This document shows, in pieces, positions 53,327 to 61,900 of a stretch of 64,000 nucleotides of DNA (within the stretch, counting starts at the first letter, position 1; every line of letters starts with the position of its first letter). The notes under the pieces were generated by a model. The model ran no database searches, was not told the DNA's origin, and worked only from the letters and a program-made list of their open reading frames with translations. The DNA is from G965267335 sp965267335 (GTDB lineage: Bacteria > Bacteroidota > Bacteroidia > Cytophagales > JAAEPT01). Where the stretch lies: assembly GCA_965267335.1 (NCBI GenBank), contig OZ253953.1:2976001-3040000 (forward strand). The letters run 5' to 3'. A program made the position numbers and the translations under genes.

Positions 53327-54133
53327 CTAAATTGGGACAGTCGCATTTTTAAGAGTCGCTACAATCGAACCAAAATCAAACAACTCCTTATCCAGTAAAT
53401 GACTAGGACTGACATTGGTTAAGGCGTTCATCATAACTTCCTTGCGATCTGGATATTTTTGCTCCCAGTTGTTGAGCATTTCTTTGATAATCTGTCGCTG
53501 CATATTGGGTTGTGAGCCGCACAGGTTACAGGGTATGATCGGAAATTGCTTATGCTCTGAGAATACCTTTATCTCATCCTCCTTACAAAACACCATTGGC
53601 CTGATCACAATGTGCTTCTCATCATCAGTAACATACTTGGGCGGCATGGTTTCAAGCTTACCACTGAAAAACAGGTTCATCATAAAAGTCTCGAGCACAT
53701 CCTCCCGATGATGCCCCAAAGCAATTTTTGTTGCACCAATTTCCTCTGCTACCTTATACAAAATTCCTCTTCTCAGTCTGGAACACAGGCTACACATTGT
53801 CTTACCCTGGGGTACTTTATCGACCACCACACTGTAGGTATCCCGTTCGATAATTTTGTACTCCACTCCTATCCTATCAAGATAATTAGACAGAACCTCT
53901 TCTGGAAAGCCAGGCTGCTTCTGATCAAGGTTTACAGCAATGACCTCAAAGTTTCTCATCGCTGACTGCATATTCAGAATCATGTCCAACATCGTATAAC
54001 TGTCCTTGCCTCCTGAAAGACATACCATAACCTTATCTCCTTCTTCGATAAGGCCATAGTCTTCATTAGCCTTCCAAACTGCTTTTCTTAAGGATTTGGT
54101 TAACTTCGTTATTTCGTGATCTGCCATTTGCAT
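53327..54133 (-). CDS. ttcA: tRNA 2-thiocytidine biosynthesis protein TtcA
   Basis: 268 residues from ATG at 54133 (54127 is also possible). PP-loop SGGKDS near residue 35 and the two Cys pairs CSLCSRLR and CNLCGSQPN that bind the iron-sulfur cluster. Forms 2-thiocytidine at position 32 of certain tRNAs. Divergent from trmJ, whose start is about 14 bases away, so both tRNA-modification genes share one very short intergenic region. Confidence 0.93.
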   Translation of the reverse strand: MQMADHEITKLTKSLRKAVWKANEDYGLIEEGDKVMVCLSGGKDSYTMLDMILNMQSAMRNFEVIAVNLDQKQPGFPEEVLSNYLDRIGVEYKIIERDTYSVVVDKVPQGKTMCSLCSRLRRGILYKVAEEIGATKIALGHHREDVLETFMMNLFFSGKLETMPPKYVTDDEKHIVIRPMVFCKEDEIKVFSEHKQFPIIPCNLCGSQPNMQRQIIKEMLNNWEQKYPDRKEVMMNALTNVSPSHLLDKELFDFGSIVATLKNATVPI

Positions 54134-54146
54134 TGAATACAAAAGT

Positions 54147-54833
54147 ATGAAAATTCATTTTATTCTTGTTGACCCTAAAGTCCCGGAAAATATAGGGTTC
54201 GTTTGTAGAAGTTTAAAAAATATGGGTTTCGAATCGTTACGGGTGGTTAACTCTGACAAACACACAAAAAACGGAGCCAGAAACACAGCATATCAGGCAC
54301 ATGATATTCTCGATAATATTCAATCTTTCAAATCACTAGGTGATGCCATTCATGATATGGATTTGACCATTGGTACCACGGCAAAGGATCGAACTCAGAG
54401 AAAAGAATATTTGCTTCCCTCCGAGTTGCCGGGTTTGCTGGCATCGAAAAACGAGATTGTTGCTAATGTGGCCATCGTATTCGGAGGTGAAGAAAGTGGC
54501 TTAAGTAAAGAGGACATTGGCCTATGTGATGTACTCAGCCATATCCCAATGGCTATTAGCTACCCTTCCATCAATCTGTCACACTCTGTCATGATATATG
54601 CTTATGAGCTAAGTAAATCAACAATACCTGACACAACAATGGACTCTTCAGACAAAGAGTCTATCCAAACAGAACTTCTACAACGCTCCGATGAGCTACT
54701 CAAGGCTCTCCAGGTCGATACTCAACCGGTGCTTTATAATAGGATTAAGGAAAGAATTGCTCTTTGCTCGAATGATGATTCCAAGTTAATACTGTCGTTA
54801 CTCAGGCACGTAAAAAGAGCTGTCAACAATTAG
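54147..54833 (+). CDS. trmJ: tRNA methyltransferase of the TrmJ/SpoU family
   Basis: 228 residues. SPOUT knot features: VDPKVPENIGFVCRSLKNMG, IVFGGEESGLS near residue 110, and SYPSINLSHSVMIYAYEL near 150. TrmJ methylates the 2'-O of tRNA position 32. Its partner modification at position 32 (by TtcA) is encoded by the divergent neighbour. The stop overlaps the convergent OMP gene by four bases. Confidence 0.9.
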   Translation: MKIHFILVDPKVPENIGFVCRSLKNMGFESLRVVNSDKHTKNGARNTAYQAHDILDNIQSFKSLGDAIHDMDLTIGTTAKDRTQRKEYLLPSELPGLLASKNEIVANVAIVFGGEESGLSKEDIGLCDVLSHIPMAISYPSINLSHSVMIYAYELSKSTIPDTTMDSSDKESIQTELLQRSDELLKALQVDTQPVLYNRIKERIALCSNDDSKLILSLLRHVKRAVNN

Positions 54834-55420
54834 AATCTATAACTACCACCAATTTGAATTAACTGGTTCTTATAGACATCATTTGTCCAGTTGCGCTCAT
54901 TATGGTCCATAAAACTCAATGCAAATCTTAAGTCCACACCGACATTATCAGTAACCAGATAAGAGGCGCCAAATGCCAAAAGTAAATCTACATTTTCAGT
55001 ATCATCCTCAATATCATAGGTTTCCTTCTCCGTAAAGTTTTGAAATTCTATTTCTTGCCGATATTGTGCACTCAGCAAGAAACTAATTTGAGGACCAACA
55101 CATAATGAGAATTCATCTGATAAATCGAATTTAGCAAACACCGGAATTGCCAAATAGTTATAAACCCAGCGGCCATTATTATTATCGTTATCACGATCGT
55201 AGGCACCCTGCCCTGAAAAAAGGAGCTCCGGTTGCAAGGTGAATTTATCCAATTCAATTTGCGCAAATCCACCAAGGTATACATTGGGCTTGAAGCCGGT
55301 ATTGACATCCCCTGCAATTGTGGCTACATTGATTCCTCCTTTTGCTCCTACACTAATATCTTGCGCCATTATTTGAAAAGACGCAAGTATCCCGATAATA
55401 ATTAAACTATACTTTTTCAT
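54830..55420 (-). CDS. Outer membrane beta-barrel protein (PorT/OMP-type)
   Basis: 196 residues, signal MKKYSLIIIGILASFQIMAQ. Alternating aromatic/hydrophobic strands and a terminal aromatic residue (GGSYRF) are typical of an eight-stranded barrel of the OmpA-like/OMP_b-brl family. Predicted outer membrane. First of a minus-strand cluster (OMP, PorP, two SprB proteins), but the tail overlaps convergent trmJ by four bases. Confidence 0.8.
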   Translation of the reverse strand: MKKYSLIIIGILASFQIMAQDISVGAKGGINVATIAGDVNTGFKPNVYLGGFAQIELDKFTLQPELLFSGQGAYDRDNDNNNGRWVYNYLAIPVFAKFDLSDEFSLCVGPQISFLLSAQYRQEIEFQNFTEKETYDIEDDTENVDLLLAFGASYLVTDNVGVDLRFALSFMDHNERNWTNDVYKNQLIQIGGSYRF

Positions 55421-55437
55421 ATTCGCGGTCTTTAAGG

Positions 55438-56445
55438 TTAATAGTATCGTCTTCGCTGGCTTCTCCCCCGGCCACCAGGACCTTGTCCGTCCTCTTTAGA
55501 GAGCTTATTGGCCAGTGTAAGGCCCAGTGAAATTTCATGGGTACCTGAGCTATAAAGTCTCATTTGCCCTAATGTAAAGTCATAAGAGTAAGCAAAATGG
55601 AACATATCATAATTAGCTCCTACCAAAGCGACCATCGCATCCCCCGTTCTGTAAGATACTCCGAGCCACACATCTTTATTATCCACCTGGCCTTTATCAT
55701 TGCGGTGCATTTGTCTTCCATACTGAAAGTTATAATGAATCTTTGAGTTGATATCTAACTGCATTGGTGCACCCGCAATACCTTTAAAGAGAAAAGAAGG
55801 TGACAACGTCCATTGTTCATTGAGATCAAGATTATACTCTCCTGAGACTAAATAAGTTCTTTTGAACTGGTTGACGTTTATGTCCTCTATGTCGAACAAA
55901 TCCCAACGCGTCTGAAACAGGTTAGGAACAGAAAATCCTATACTATAGTCAGGTGTATAATACAGCGCTCCGAAGGCTGCATCTGGAGTTAGCAAACTTT
56001 TCAAAGCACCGTCATTCAAAGGGTCATTGGGATCATCAAACTCAATTTCACTTTTATCTATCGAGTACTGAAACAATTGAGCTGCAATACCTAATGATAA
56101 TCGGCCACTGGTAGGCTCATGGATCATAATATGTCGCGAAAAAGCAAAGTTAAACCCAGTCCTACGTGTTGGGCCCGAAGCATCATTATACAGGATAGCC
56201 CCAATCCCGACATCTTTTCCTGAGTAAGCGTGCCCGGAGAGAGTTTGAGTGACAGGTGCCTCTGCAACACCAATCCACTGTCTCCTTACATTGGCAATCA
56301 CCGGAATTTCTTCTTTGGAACCAGCCACTGCCGGATTGAGCACAAAGTCATTTGTCATATACTGACTGTATTGTGACAGTTGTTGTGCTTGTAGTCCTGT
56401 TGAGACTACTACTGACACTACTAATATGGTAAGTATCTTTTTCAT
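55438..56445 (-). CDS. PorP/SprF-family T9SS outer membrane protein
   Basis: 335 residues. Typical start: QQLSQYSQYMTNDFVLNPAVAGSKEEIPV, then VRRQWIG and VGIGAILYND, as in SprF/PorP. The C-terminus carries a Gly/Arg-rich tail (GQGPGGRGRSQRRR). Likely works with the two SprB-repeat proteins upstream on the same strand, helping their T9SS delivery or surface attachment. Confidence 0.92.
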   Translation of the reverse strand: MKKILTILVVSVVVSTGLQAQQLSQYSQYMTNDFVLNPAVAGSKEEIPVIANVRRQWIGVAEAPVTQTLSGHAYSGKDVGIGAILYNDASGPTRRTGFNFAFSRHIMIHEPTSGRLSLGIAAQLFQYSIDKSEIEFDDPNDPLNDGALKSLLTPDAAFGALYYTPDYSIGFSVPNLFQTRWDLFDIEDINVNQFKRTYLVSGEYNLDLNEQWTLSPSFLFKGIAGAPMQLDINSKIHYNFQYGRQMHRNDKGQVDNKDVWLGVSYRTGDAMVALVGANYDMFHFAYSYDFTLGQMRLYSSGTHEISLGLTLANKLSKEDGQGPGGRGRSQRRRYY

Positions 56446-56446
56446 A

Positions 56447-58174
56447 TCATCTTAATACGGTTACTCCACCTGAAAACGGATCGTCTCCGTTACCCAGATC
56501 GATGATGTAATAGTATGTATCTGATGGAACCGGCTTCCCGTTAAAAGTGCCATCCCATTCTTCGCTGTAGCCTTTTGATTCAAAAACCAGGTTTCCCCAA
56601 CGGTTATAAACCAAAACGCTTATTGAAGGATATAACTCTGAATTTCTGATATTCCAAATATCATTGTAACTATCGTCATTTGGAGTAAATCCACTCGGAA
56701 CCCAAAGACAGATTTGTGGATTAACGGTAACCTCAACACTTGCTTGTCCGGTACAAAGACTATCGTCCGTAACCGTGAGCGTATACACTCCTCCATCCAA
56801 ATCTGTGATTAAACTTGTGGCCTCTCCATTGTCCCAGCTATAAGTATAGGGAGACGTACCCCCGGAAACATAGGCCTGTATTTCTCCGTCATCATTATCT
56901 TTACAAGACACCTCACTCACATCAAAACCAAATACGATTTCATCCGGTTCCGTAACCTCGAATGAGGCTGTAGCTGTACAGTTATTGCTGTCCGCTATGA
57001 CAACACTATAAGTTCCTGCAGTCACATTTGTCAAATCCTGACTAGTTTCTCCATTATCCCATTGGTAAGCGTAAGGCTCCTCTCCTCCTGAAACAGATAA
57101 ATCTACCGAACCATCACTCCCTGAATAACAAGTAACATTCACACCTGTTACATTGGTAATCAGTACCTGAGGAGCACTTATTTCAACGCTATCGTAGTGT
57201 ATACATCCCTGAGCATCTGTAACTCTTACTTTGTATGTATCCTCACTTAAGCTGTCAATATCTTCTGTTGCATCACTCAATATCAACAGCGAATTGGACC
57301 AGACAAAAGTGTAAGGTGACGTCCCTCCATTTACCTCCAGATCAATTTCACCATCACTACCATTATCGCAGCTCACATCGATTGTTGTAAAGCTTGTGGC
57401 GATTTCATCAGGCTCGGTTACTTCTATCGGAACAATCAACTGGCATCCGTTATCATCAGTTATCGTTACGGTATGAGTACCTGCGACAAGGTTATATACA
57501 TCCACCAAGGTATCACCAGTGGTCCAGCTATAGTCATATGGTTCAGTACCCCCGAACACAAAAAGTTCAATCTCTCCATCGCTTCCTCCATTGCATGAAA
57601 CATTAGTGGTTACATTAGAAGACGTAATCTCTTCTGGTTCTGTAATTACAATGGTGTCTGTAGCGGTGCAAAAATTTTGGTCCGTTACTTCAATAGCGTA
57701 TGTGCCAGCCACTATTGCATCATTATCTTCACCTGTTTCCCCATTTGACCAGTTATATAAAAAATCAGGAGTCCCACCATTCACCGTCATATCAATAGAG
57801 GCATCGGCCTCACCATTACATTGAACAGGAGTCACATCGAAGCTCAGTGAAATTTCAAATGGTTGTGTGATTGTTACGAGGTCTCTAACCACACAACCCG
57901 TCTGATCAGTTACATCAACAAAGTAAGTCTTAGCTGGAAGGTTAGATACATCCTTACTGGTCTCACCATTATCCCACGCATAAGTGTACGTTCCTGAACC
58001 AATTACAGTAAGCTCTGCAGCTCCCGTACTATCTCCATAGCAGCCCACATGAGTTGCTGCAATATCCGTTGAAAATGAACATGGTGTAAGCGGCTTCTTC
58101 GGAGGGTCAATAGCAAAAACATTACCCAAGGAGAGCAACGCTATTGACAACAATATTTTTATTCTTAACCTCAT
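56447..58174 (-). CDS. SprB-repeat surface protein with type B T9SS CTD
   Basis: 575 residues: signal (KILLSIALLSLGNVFA), then six SprB-like repeats of ~75 residues (each with GxxDGxIxxxVxGGxxPYxYxWxxGx...), and a CTD with SGFTPNDDSYNDIW, VYNRWGNLVFESKGY, EEWDG and terminal VTVLR. Likely a surface filament or adhesin. Start overlaps the end of the 1044-residue gene (TGATG), and it is one base before the PorP gene. Confidence 0.9.
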   Translation of the reverse strand: MRLRIKILLSIALLSLGNVFAIDPPKKPLTPCSFSTDIAATHVGCYGDSTGAAELTVIGSGTYTYAWDNGETSKDVSNLPAKTYFVDVTDQTGCVVRDLVTITQPFEISLSFDVTPVQCNGEADASIDMTVNGGTPDFLYNWSNGETGEDNDAIVAGTYAIEVTDQNFCTATDTIVITEPEEITSSNVTTNVSCNGGSDGEIELFVFGGTEPYDYSWTTGDTLVDVYNLVAGTHTVTITDDNGCQLIVPIEVTEPDEIATSFTTIDVSCDNGSDGEIDLEVNGGTSPYTFVWSNSLLILSDATEDIDSLSEDTYKVRVTDAQGCIHYDSVEISAPQVLITNVTGVNVTCYSGSDGSVDLSVSGGEEPYAYQWDNGETSQDLTNVTAGTYSVVIADSNNCTATASFEVTEPDEIVFGFDVSEVSCKDNDDGEIQAYVSGGTSPYTYSWDNGEATSLITDLDGGVYTLTVTDDSLCTGQASVEVTVNPQICLWVPSGFTPNDDSYNDIWNIRNSELYPSISVLVYNRWGNLVFESKGYSEEWDGTFNGKPVPSDTYYYIIDLGNGDDPFSGGVTVLR

Positions 58175-61100
58175 CAGTCTCTAATAATAGTTATAACCCC
58201 TGTATATGCCCCATCACCATTTTGCAAATCAATAAAGTAGTAATAGGTAGCATCCGGCAATTCTTTTCCGTTTCTGGTACCATCCCAAGGAGTATCATAT
58301 CCTGTGGATTCGTAGACAACGTTACCCCAACGATTGGTTACTCGCACGATCATATCAGGATAAGCAAAAGCTCCACTAATCACCCAGACATCATTATATC
58401 CGTCTCCATTGGGTGTGAACCCAGTAGGAATATTGAAACAGGTCTTGTCACTTGCATTAATAAACGCAGATTCAGTATCGGCACATCCGAGGCTATCCGT
58501 CACATTAAGTGTATAGCTTCCTTCTGAAAGATTCTCAATTATGGATGATGTGGCCCCGGTTGACCATACGTAGCTATATGGTTCTACTCCTCCTTCAACC
58601 AGTGCCTCAAGGCTTCCATCAGTTTCTTCAGCACAACTGATATCGTTAACCAGCAGCTCCGTCTTTATTAGGTCGTTTTGAAAGAGAATCACATCATTTT
58701 CGTGAGTACACCCTTCTGAATCCGTCACCGTTACAATGTGTTTACCAGCAGAAAGTCCCGTAGGGTCTTCATCCGTGCTTCCATTTGTCCAGCTGTAAGT
58801 ATATGTTGGTGTTCCTCCCGTAACTTCCAATTCAATAGTACCATCAGCGCCTCCAAAACATGAAATTGTGGTTCCTGAAATAGTTGAAGACATACCCTCA
58901 GATGGTTGAGTTAGAACCTGTAGTGCAGAAGTAATACAATCATTGTCATCCGTGACATTTACAGAATATGTTCCTGCGGGTTTACCATTTAAATCTTGCT
59001 CGTCATCACTTAGCGCACTTGCTCCGTAATACCATTCATATGAGTATGGTGTAGTACCCCCGGTCACCGTAAGATCAAGAGCACCATCACTACCTTCATA
59101 ACAAGTAACATTTTGAATTACACTGATACTGGCAGCAAGTACCGCGGGGTCTGTCAGGGTTGCAGAGTTTGAAGTCATGCAATTATTCTTATCAACAATA
59201 TCAATTGTATAAGTACCGGCTGTGAGTCCAATGGCTTTCGCATTTGTATCAGCCGAACTCCAGCTATAAGAATATGGAGCGACACCACCAAAACCCTGTA
59301 CGACAGCATAACCATCAGGATAACCGTTGCAGCTAGGGTTTTCAATTCGGGATATAACACTGGTAAGTTCATCGGGTTCTTCTACTTCAATGGTAAATTG
59401 TTCGACACAGGCACTATCATCGGTCAACGTCAACGTATAATTACCTGCCGTGAGTGAATTAATATCTTGACTTGTAGCACCATTAGACCAGGAGTAATCA
59501 TAAGGCAAACCTCCACCCTCTACAGTTACATCAATGGCTCCTGTAGCATTACCAAAACAGTCTACCGAACTTGCCACACCGGTGATTTCAATTGGTTCTG
59601 GTTCCAATATATCGACACTGGCAAATGAAACACATCCGTTGGCATCTGTCACTCTAACATAGTGAGTCCCCGCCTCCACTCCAGACAAATTCTGACTTGT
59701 TTGCTCATTGGACCATTTGTACTTATATGGAGCCGTACCACCTGTAGTTGCTAAAGTACCTGTCCCTGTTGAATCTCCTGCACAAGCTATATGACCGGGA
59801 GTTATTTCATTCTCAAACTTGATTGGAACCATACGAAAGGATTCCTTTTGTATATCGCTGTTGAATCCTGGCATTTCCCAGGTATCTTCAAAGAAGGTCA
59901 CATCAAATGAAAAAATATTGACATTTTCAGACCATACCGGACCAATGGAAAAACTAAAGCCAGGAAAAGCCACCTCAGGAATATTAATCTCAGGTGTACA
60001 AACATCACCCACAAAAGGAATATCAACACAAACTTCCGGGATCGTGATTTCAGGTACGACCACATATTTGGGAATATCTATACCAAAACTAAGCGCTGAC
60101 ATTGCTAAATCAATCGCATAAGTGTCAAAAGTATGATTGGTAAAGCTATTGGTGATATTATAGGTTGGCGTCATATCCATAAAATCATAATCACATGGAA
60201 ATCTGAAGTTCAAATCATTCCCTACATCAATGGTGATCGTATCCGACTCACCGGTTTCGACCACCTCACCAGCAGAAGTTACTTCCTGATACTCTACGGA
60301 AGTGGGAAAACCAACATCCATTAGTACAGTTGGCTCGAATTCAAACTCCTGGTTCATCGTGGCTGAGAAAATTAGATTTAAGGTAAACAGCGCATAAGAC
60401 AAAGTGATTTGTCGCGTTGTGCCCGTAGCATCAGGAATTGCGGGTCCCACATCAATATCCTGCTTCAATGCTTTGAAAAACGCTCCAACCGGCCCGGGAA
60501 CATAGGTCAGCTGCTCAATAATATCATAGTCTATTGTGAGGTAGGTAAAATCACCTTTCGCTACCAGGTTTTTACCATCGAGTGAGGCGGTAGTTTCTAC
60601 ATAAGGAATATCAAGCGTACCTGTGACTGGACCGGCACTTAATTCTATGGGGAAAGCGCTGGCTGTACATATCTCAGGAATACTCCCGTTCATGCATGGA
60701 TAAGAAGAAGGCCCAATCGAACTGATTGTGAATAAATTAAGGCGCTCATCAGTCACACTAAAAGAAGGAAAGAAATCGAATTGAGGCGTACAATCAACAA
60801 AACAAACCTTCAATTTACCATAGGCCCCTAAACTGTAAACAAAATCCAAAAGCACTTCTCCTGCACTTGGAAAACGTGTGGCCAAATCCCATCCTGGCAG
60901 CACACTACAATCTGTGCTAATGGTTACTTCTGCTCCCGCACTAAAAGTAGAATCTGAAGGTGTTGTAATATCAATTTGAACGGGATATTCAACATCAACC
61001 TCACCCAGAGTAAAGCCATTCATAATGAATTCAAGGCCGATACTACCATTGAATCCCGCTTCAAGTCCAACACCAAAGTCAGCACCAAGTATGGTCGTAA

Positions 61101-61308
61101 TGCCTCCATCCCCAGTATTAACATCTACATCCCAGGTCACAGGATCGAACAATTGAATTGTATCATTTAACGAGAATCCCGATGATGGCTCCCACATGGA
61201 CTGACCTGTAGATGAAAAGGTTACAGAATCTGATGTGACATTTTGTGCGTATACACTACTACAGTATATGCAAAGAATAGGAAGCCAATATTTTAATTTC
61301 TGAATCAA
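58174..61308 (-). CDS. Large SprB-repeat surface protein with type B T9SS CTD
   Basis: 1044 residues from TTG; signal ILCIYCSSVYAQ. The N-terminal ~500 residues are a beta-rich domain without SprB repeats (regions such as FVGDVCTPEINIPEV are unassigned). Six SprB repeats follow (~515-955), then a type B CTD (TGFTPNGDGYNDVW, VTNRWGNVVYESTGY, PWDG, terminal ITIIRD). First gene of the apparent operon with the 575-residue protein, PorP and OMP. Confidence 0.9.
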   Translation of the reverse strand: MIQKLKYWLPILCIYCSSVYAQNVTSDSVTFSSTGQSMWEPSSGFSLNDTIQLFDPVTWDVDVNTGDGGITTILGADFGVGLEAGFNGSIGLEFIMNGFTLGEVDVEYPVQIDITTPSDSTFSAGAEVTISTDCSVLPGWDLATRFPSAGEVLLDFVYSLGAYGKLKVCFVDCTPQFDFFPSFSVTDERLNLFTISSIGPSSYPCMNGSIPEICTASAFPIELSAGPVTGTLDIPYVETTASLDGKNLVAKGDFTYLTIDYDIIEQLTYVPGPVGAFFKALKQDIDVGPAIPDATGTTRQITLSYALFTLNLIFSATMNQEFEFEPTVLMDVGFPTSVEYQEVTSAGEVVETGESDTITIDVGNDLNFRFPCDYDFMDMTPTYNITNSFTNHTFDTYAIDLAMSALSFGIDIPKYVVVPEITIPEVCVDIPFVGDVCTPEINIPEVAFPGFSFSIGPVWSENVNIFSFDVTFFEDTWEMPGFNSDIQKESFRMVPIKFENEITPGHIACAGDSTGTGTLATTGGTAPYKYKWSNEQTSQNLSGVEAGTHYVRVTDANGCVSFASVDILEPEPIEITGVASSVDCFGNATGAIDVTVEGGGLPYDYSWSNGATSQDINSLTAGNYTLTLTDDSACVEQFTIEVEEPDELTSVISRIENPSCNGYPDGYAVVQGFGGVAPYSYSWSSADTNAKAIGLTAGTYTIDIVDKNNCMTSNSATLTDPAVLAASISVIQNVTCYEGSDGALDLTVTGGTTPYSYEWYYGASALSDDEQDLNGKPAGTYSVNVTDDNDCITSALQVLTQPSEGMSSTISGTTISCFGGADGTIELEVTGGTPTYTYSWTNGSTDEDPTGLSAGKHIVTVTDSEGCTHENDVILFQNDLIKTELLVNDISCAEETDGSLEALVEGGVEPYSYVWSTGATSSIIENLSEGSYTLNVTDSLGCADTESAFINASDKTCFNIPTGFTPNGDGYNDVWVISGAFAYPDMIVRVTNRWGNVVYESTGYDTPWDGTRNGKELPDATYYYFIDLQNGDGAYTGVITIIRD

Positions 61309-61317
61309 TTCAATGGA

Positions 61318-61800
61318 TTAATCGCTCATCTCTGAACTCAGGATGCAATACCGCATAATACGTTTAACCAGAGTCCTTATCATAACAGGATAATTGGCCA
61401 TTACCCTAATCATATGCTCTTTATCGCCCTTTATATATATGAGTCGCTCAAATTGTATTTTCTCTACTTCGAACAACACCGTATACAAATAGCCTTCTTT
61501 ACCTTTTTCCTTGATAACTTCCCGGCTGACAAATTCCAGGTTTTGCGATTCCCAGAATTCAGGAGTCATTGCTTCATCAAATTTCTCTACCGAAGCGTCA
61601 ATCTCCGTTACCACCACCGAAGTGGCATTCTTCGAATTTATATAAACCGGGGCATCTCCATTGGTCTGAAAATCCTTATGTAATAACATGGATACTTTGG
61701 TCCCTGGAAATACGACACGATGAAACTCTTTACGGGTAGAATCAGATTGGCCATAAGTAAGTAAAGGAGTAAGAAAAAGTAATATCAGAGTCTTCTTCAT
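61318..61800 (-). CDS. Hypothetical secreted protein, DcrB-like
   Basis: 160 residues, signal LILLFLTPLLTYGQ. Small alpha/beta protein, pattern VVFPGTKVSMLLHKDF... reminiscent of DcrB/PsbP-like proteins. Nine bases separate it from the 1044-residue gene. A TAACTTTG box lies 23-30 bases upstream of the ATG (minus strand, 61830-61823) and fits the Bacteroidota -7 consensus TAnnTTTG; no -33 element was found. Confidence 0.65.
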   Translation of the reverse strand: MKKTLILLFLTPLLTYGQSDSTRKEFHRVVFPGTKVSMLLHKDFQTNGDAPVYINSKNATSVVVTEIDASVEKFDEAMTPEFWESQNLEFVSREVIKEKGKEGYLYTVLFEVEKIQFERLIYIKGDKEHMIRVMANYPVMIRTLVKRIMRYCILSSEMSD

Positions 61801-61900
61801 GAGAAGAATATTATATTTGTGACAAAGTTATTCAAAAATTTGGGTAAAGGTTAATTCCTTTCCATTTTTTATAAGCTCCTGAAATTCAAATATCTATAAG

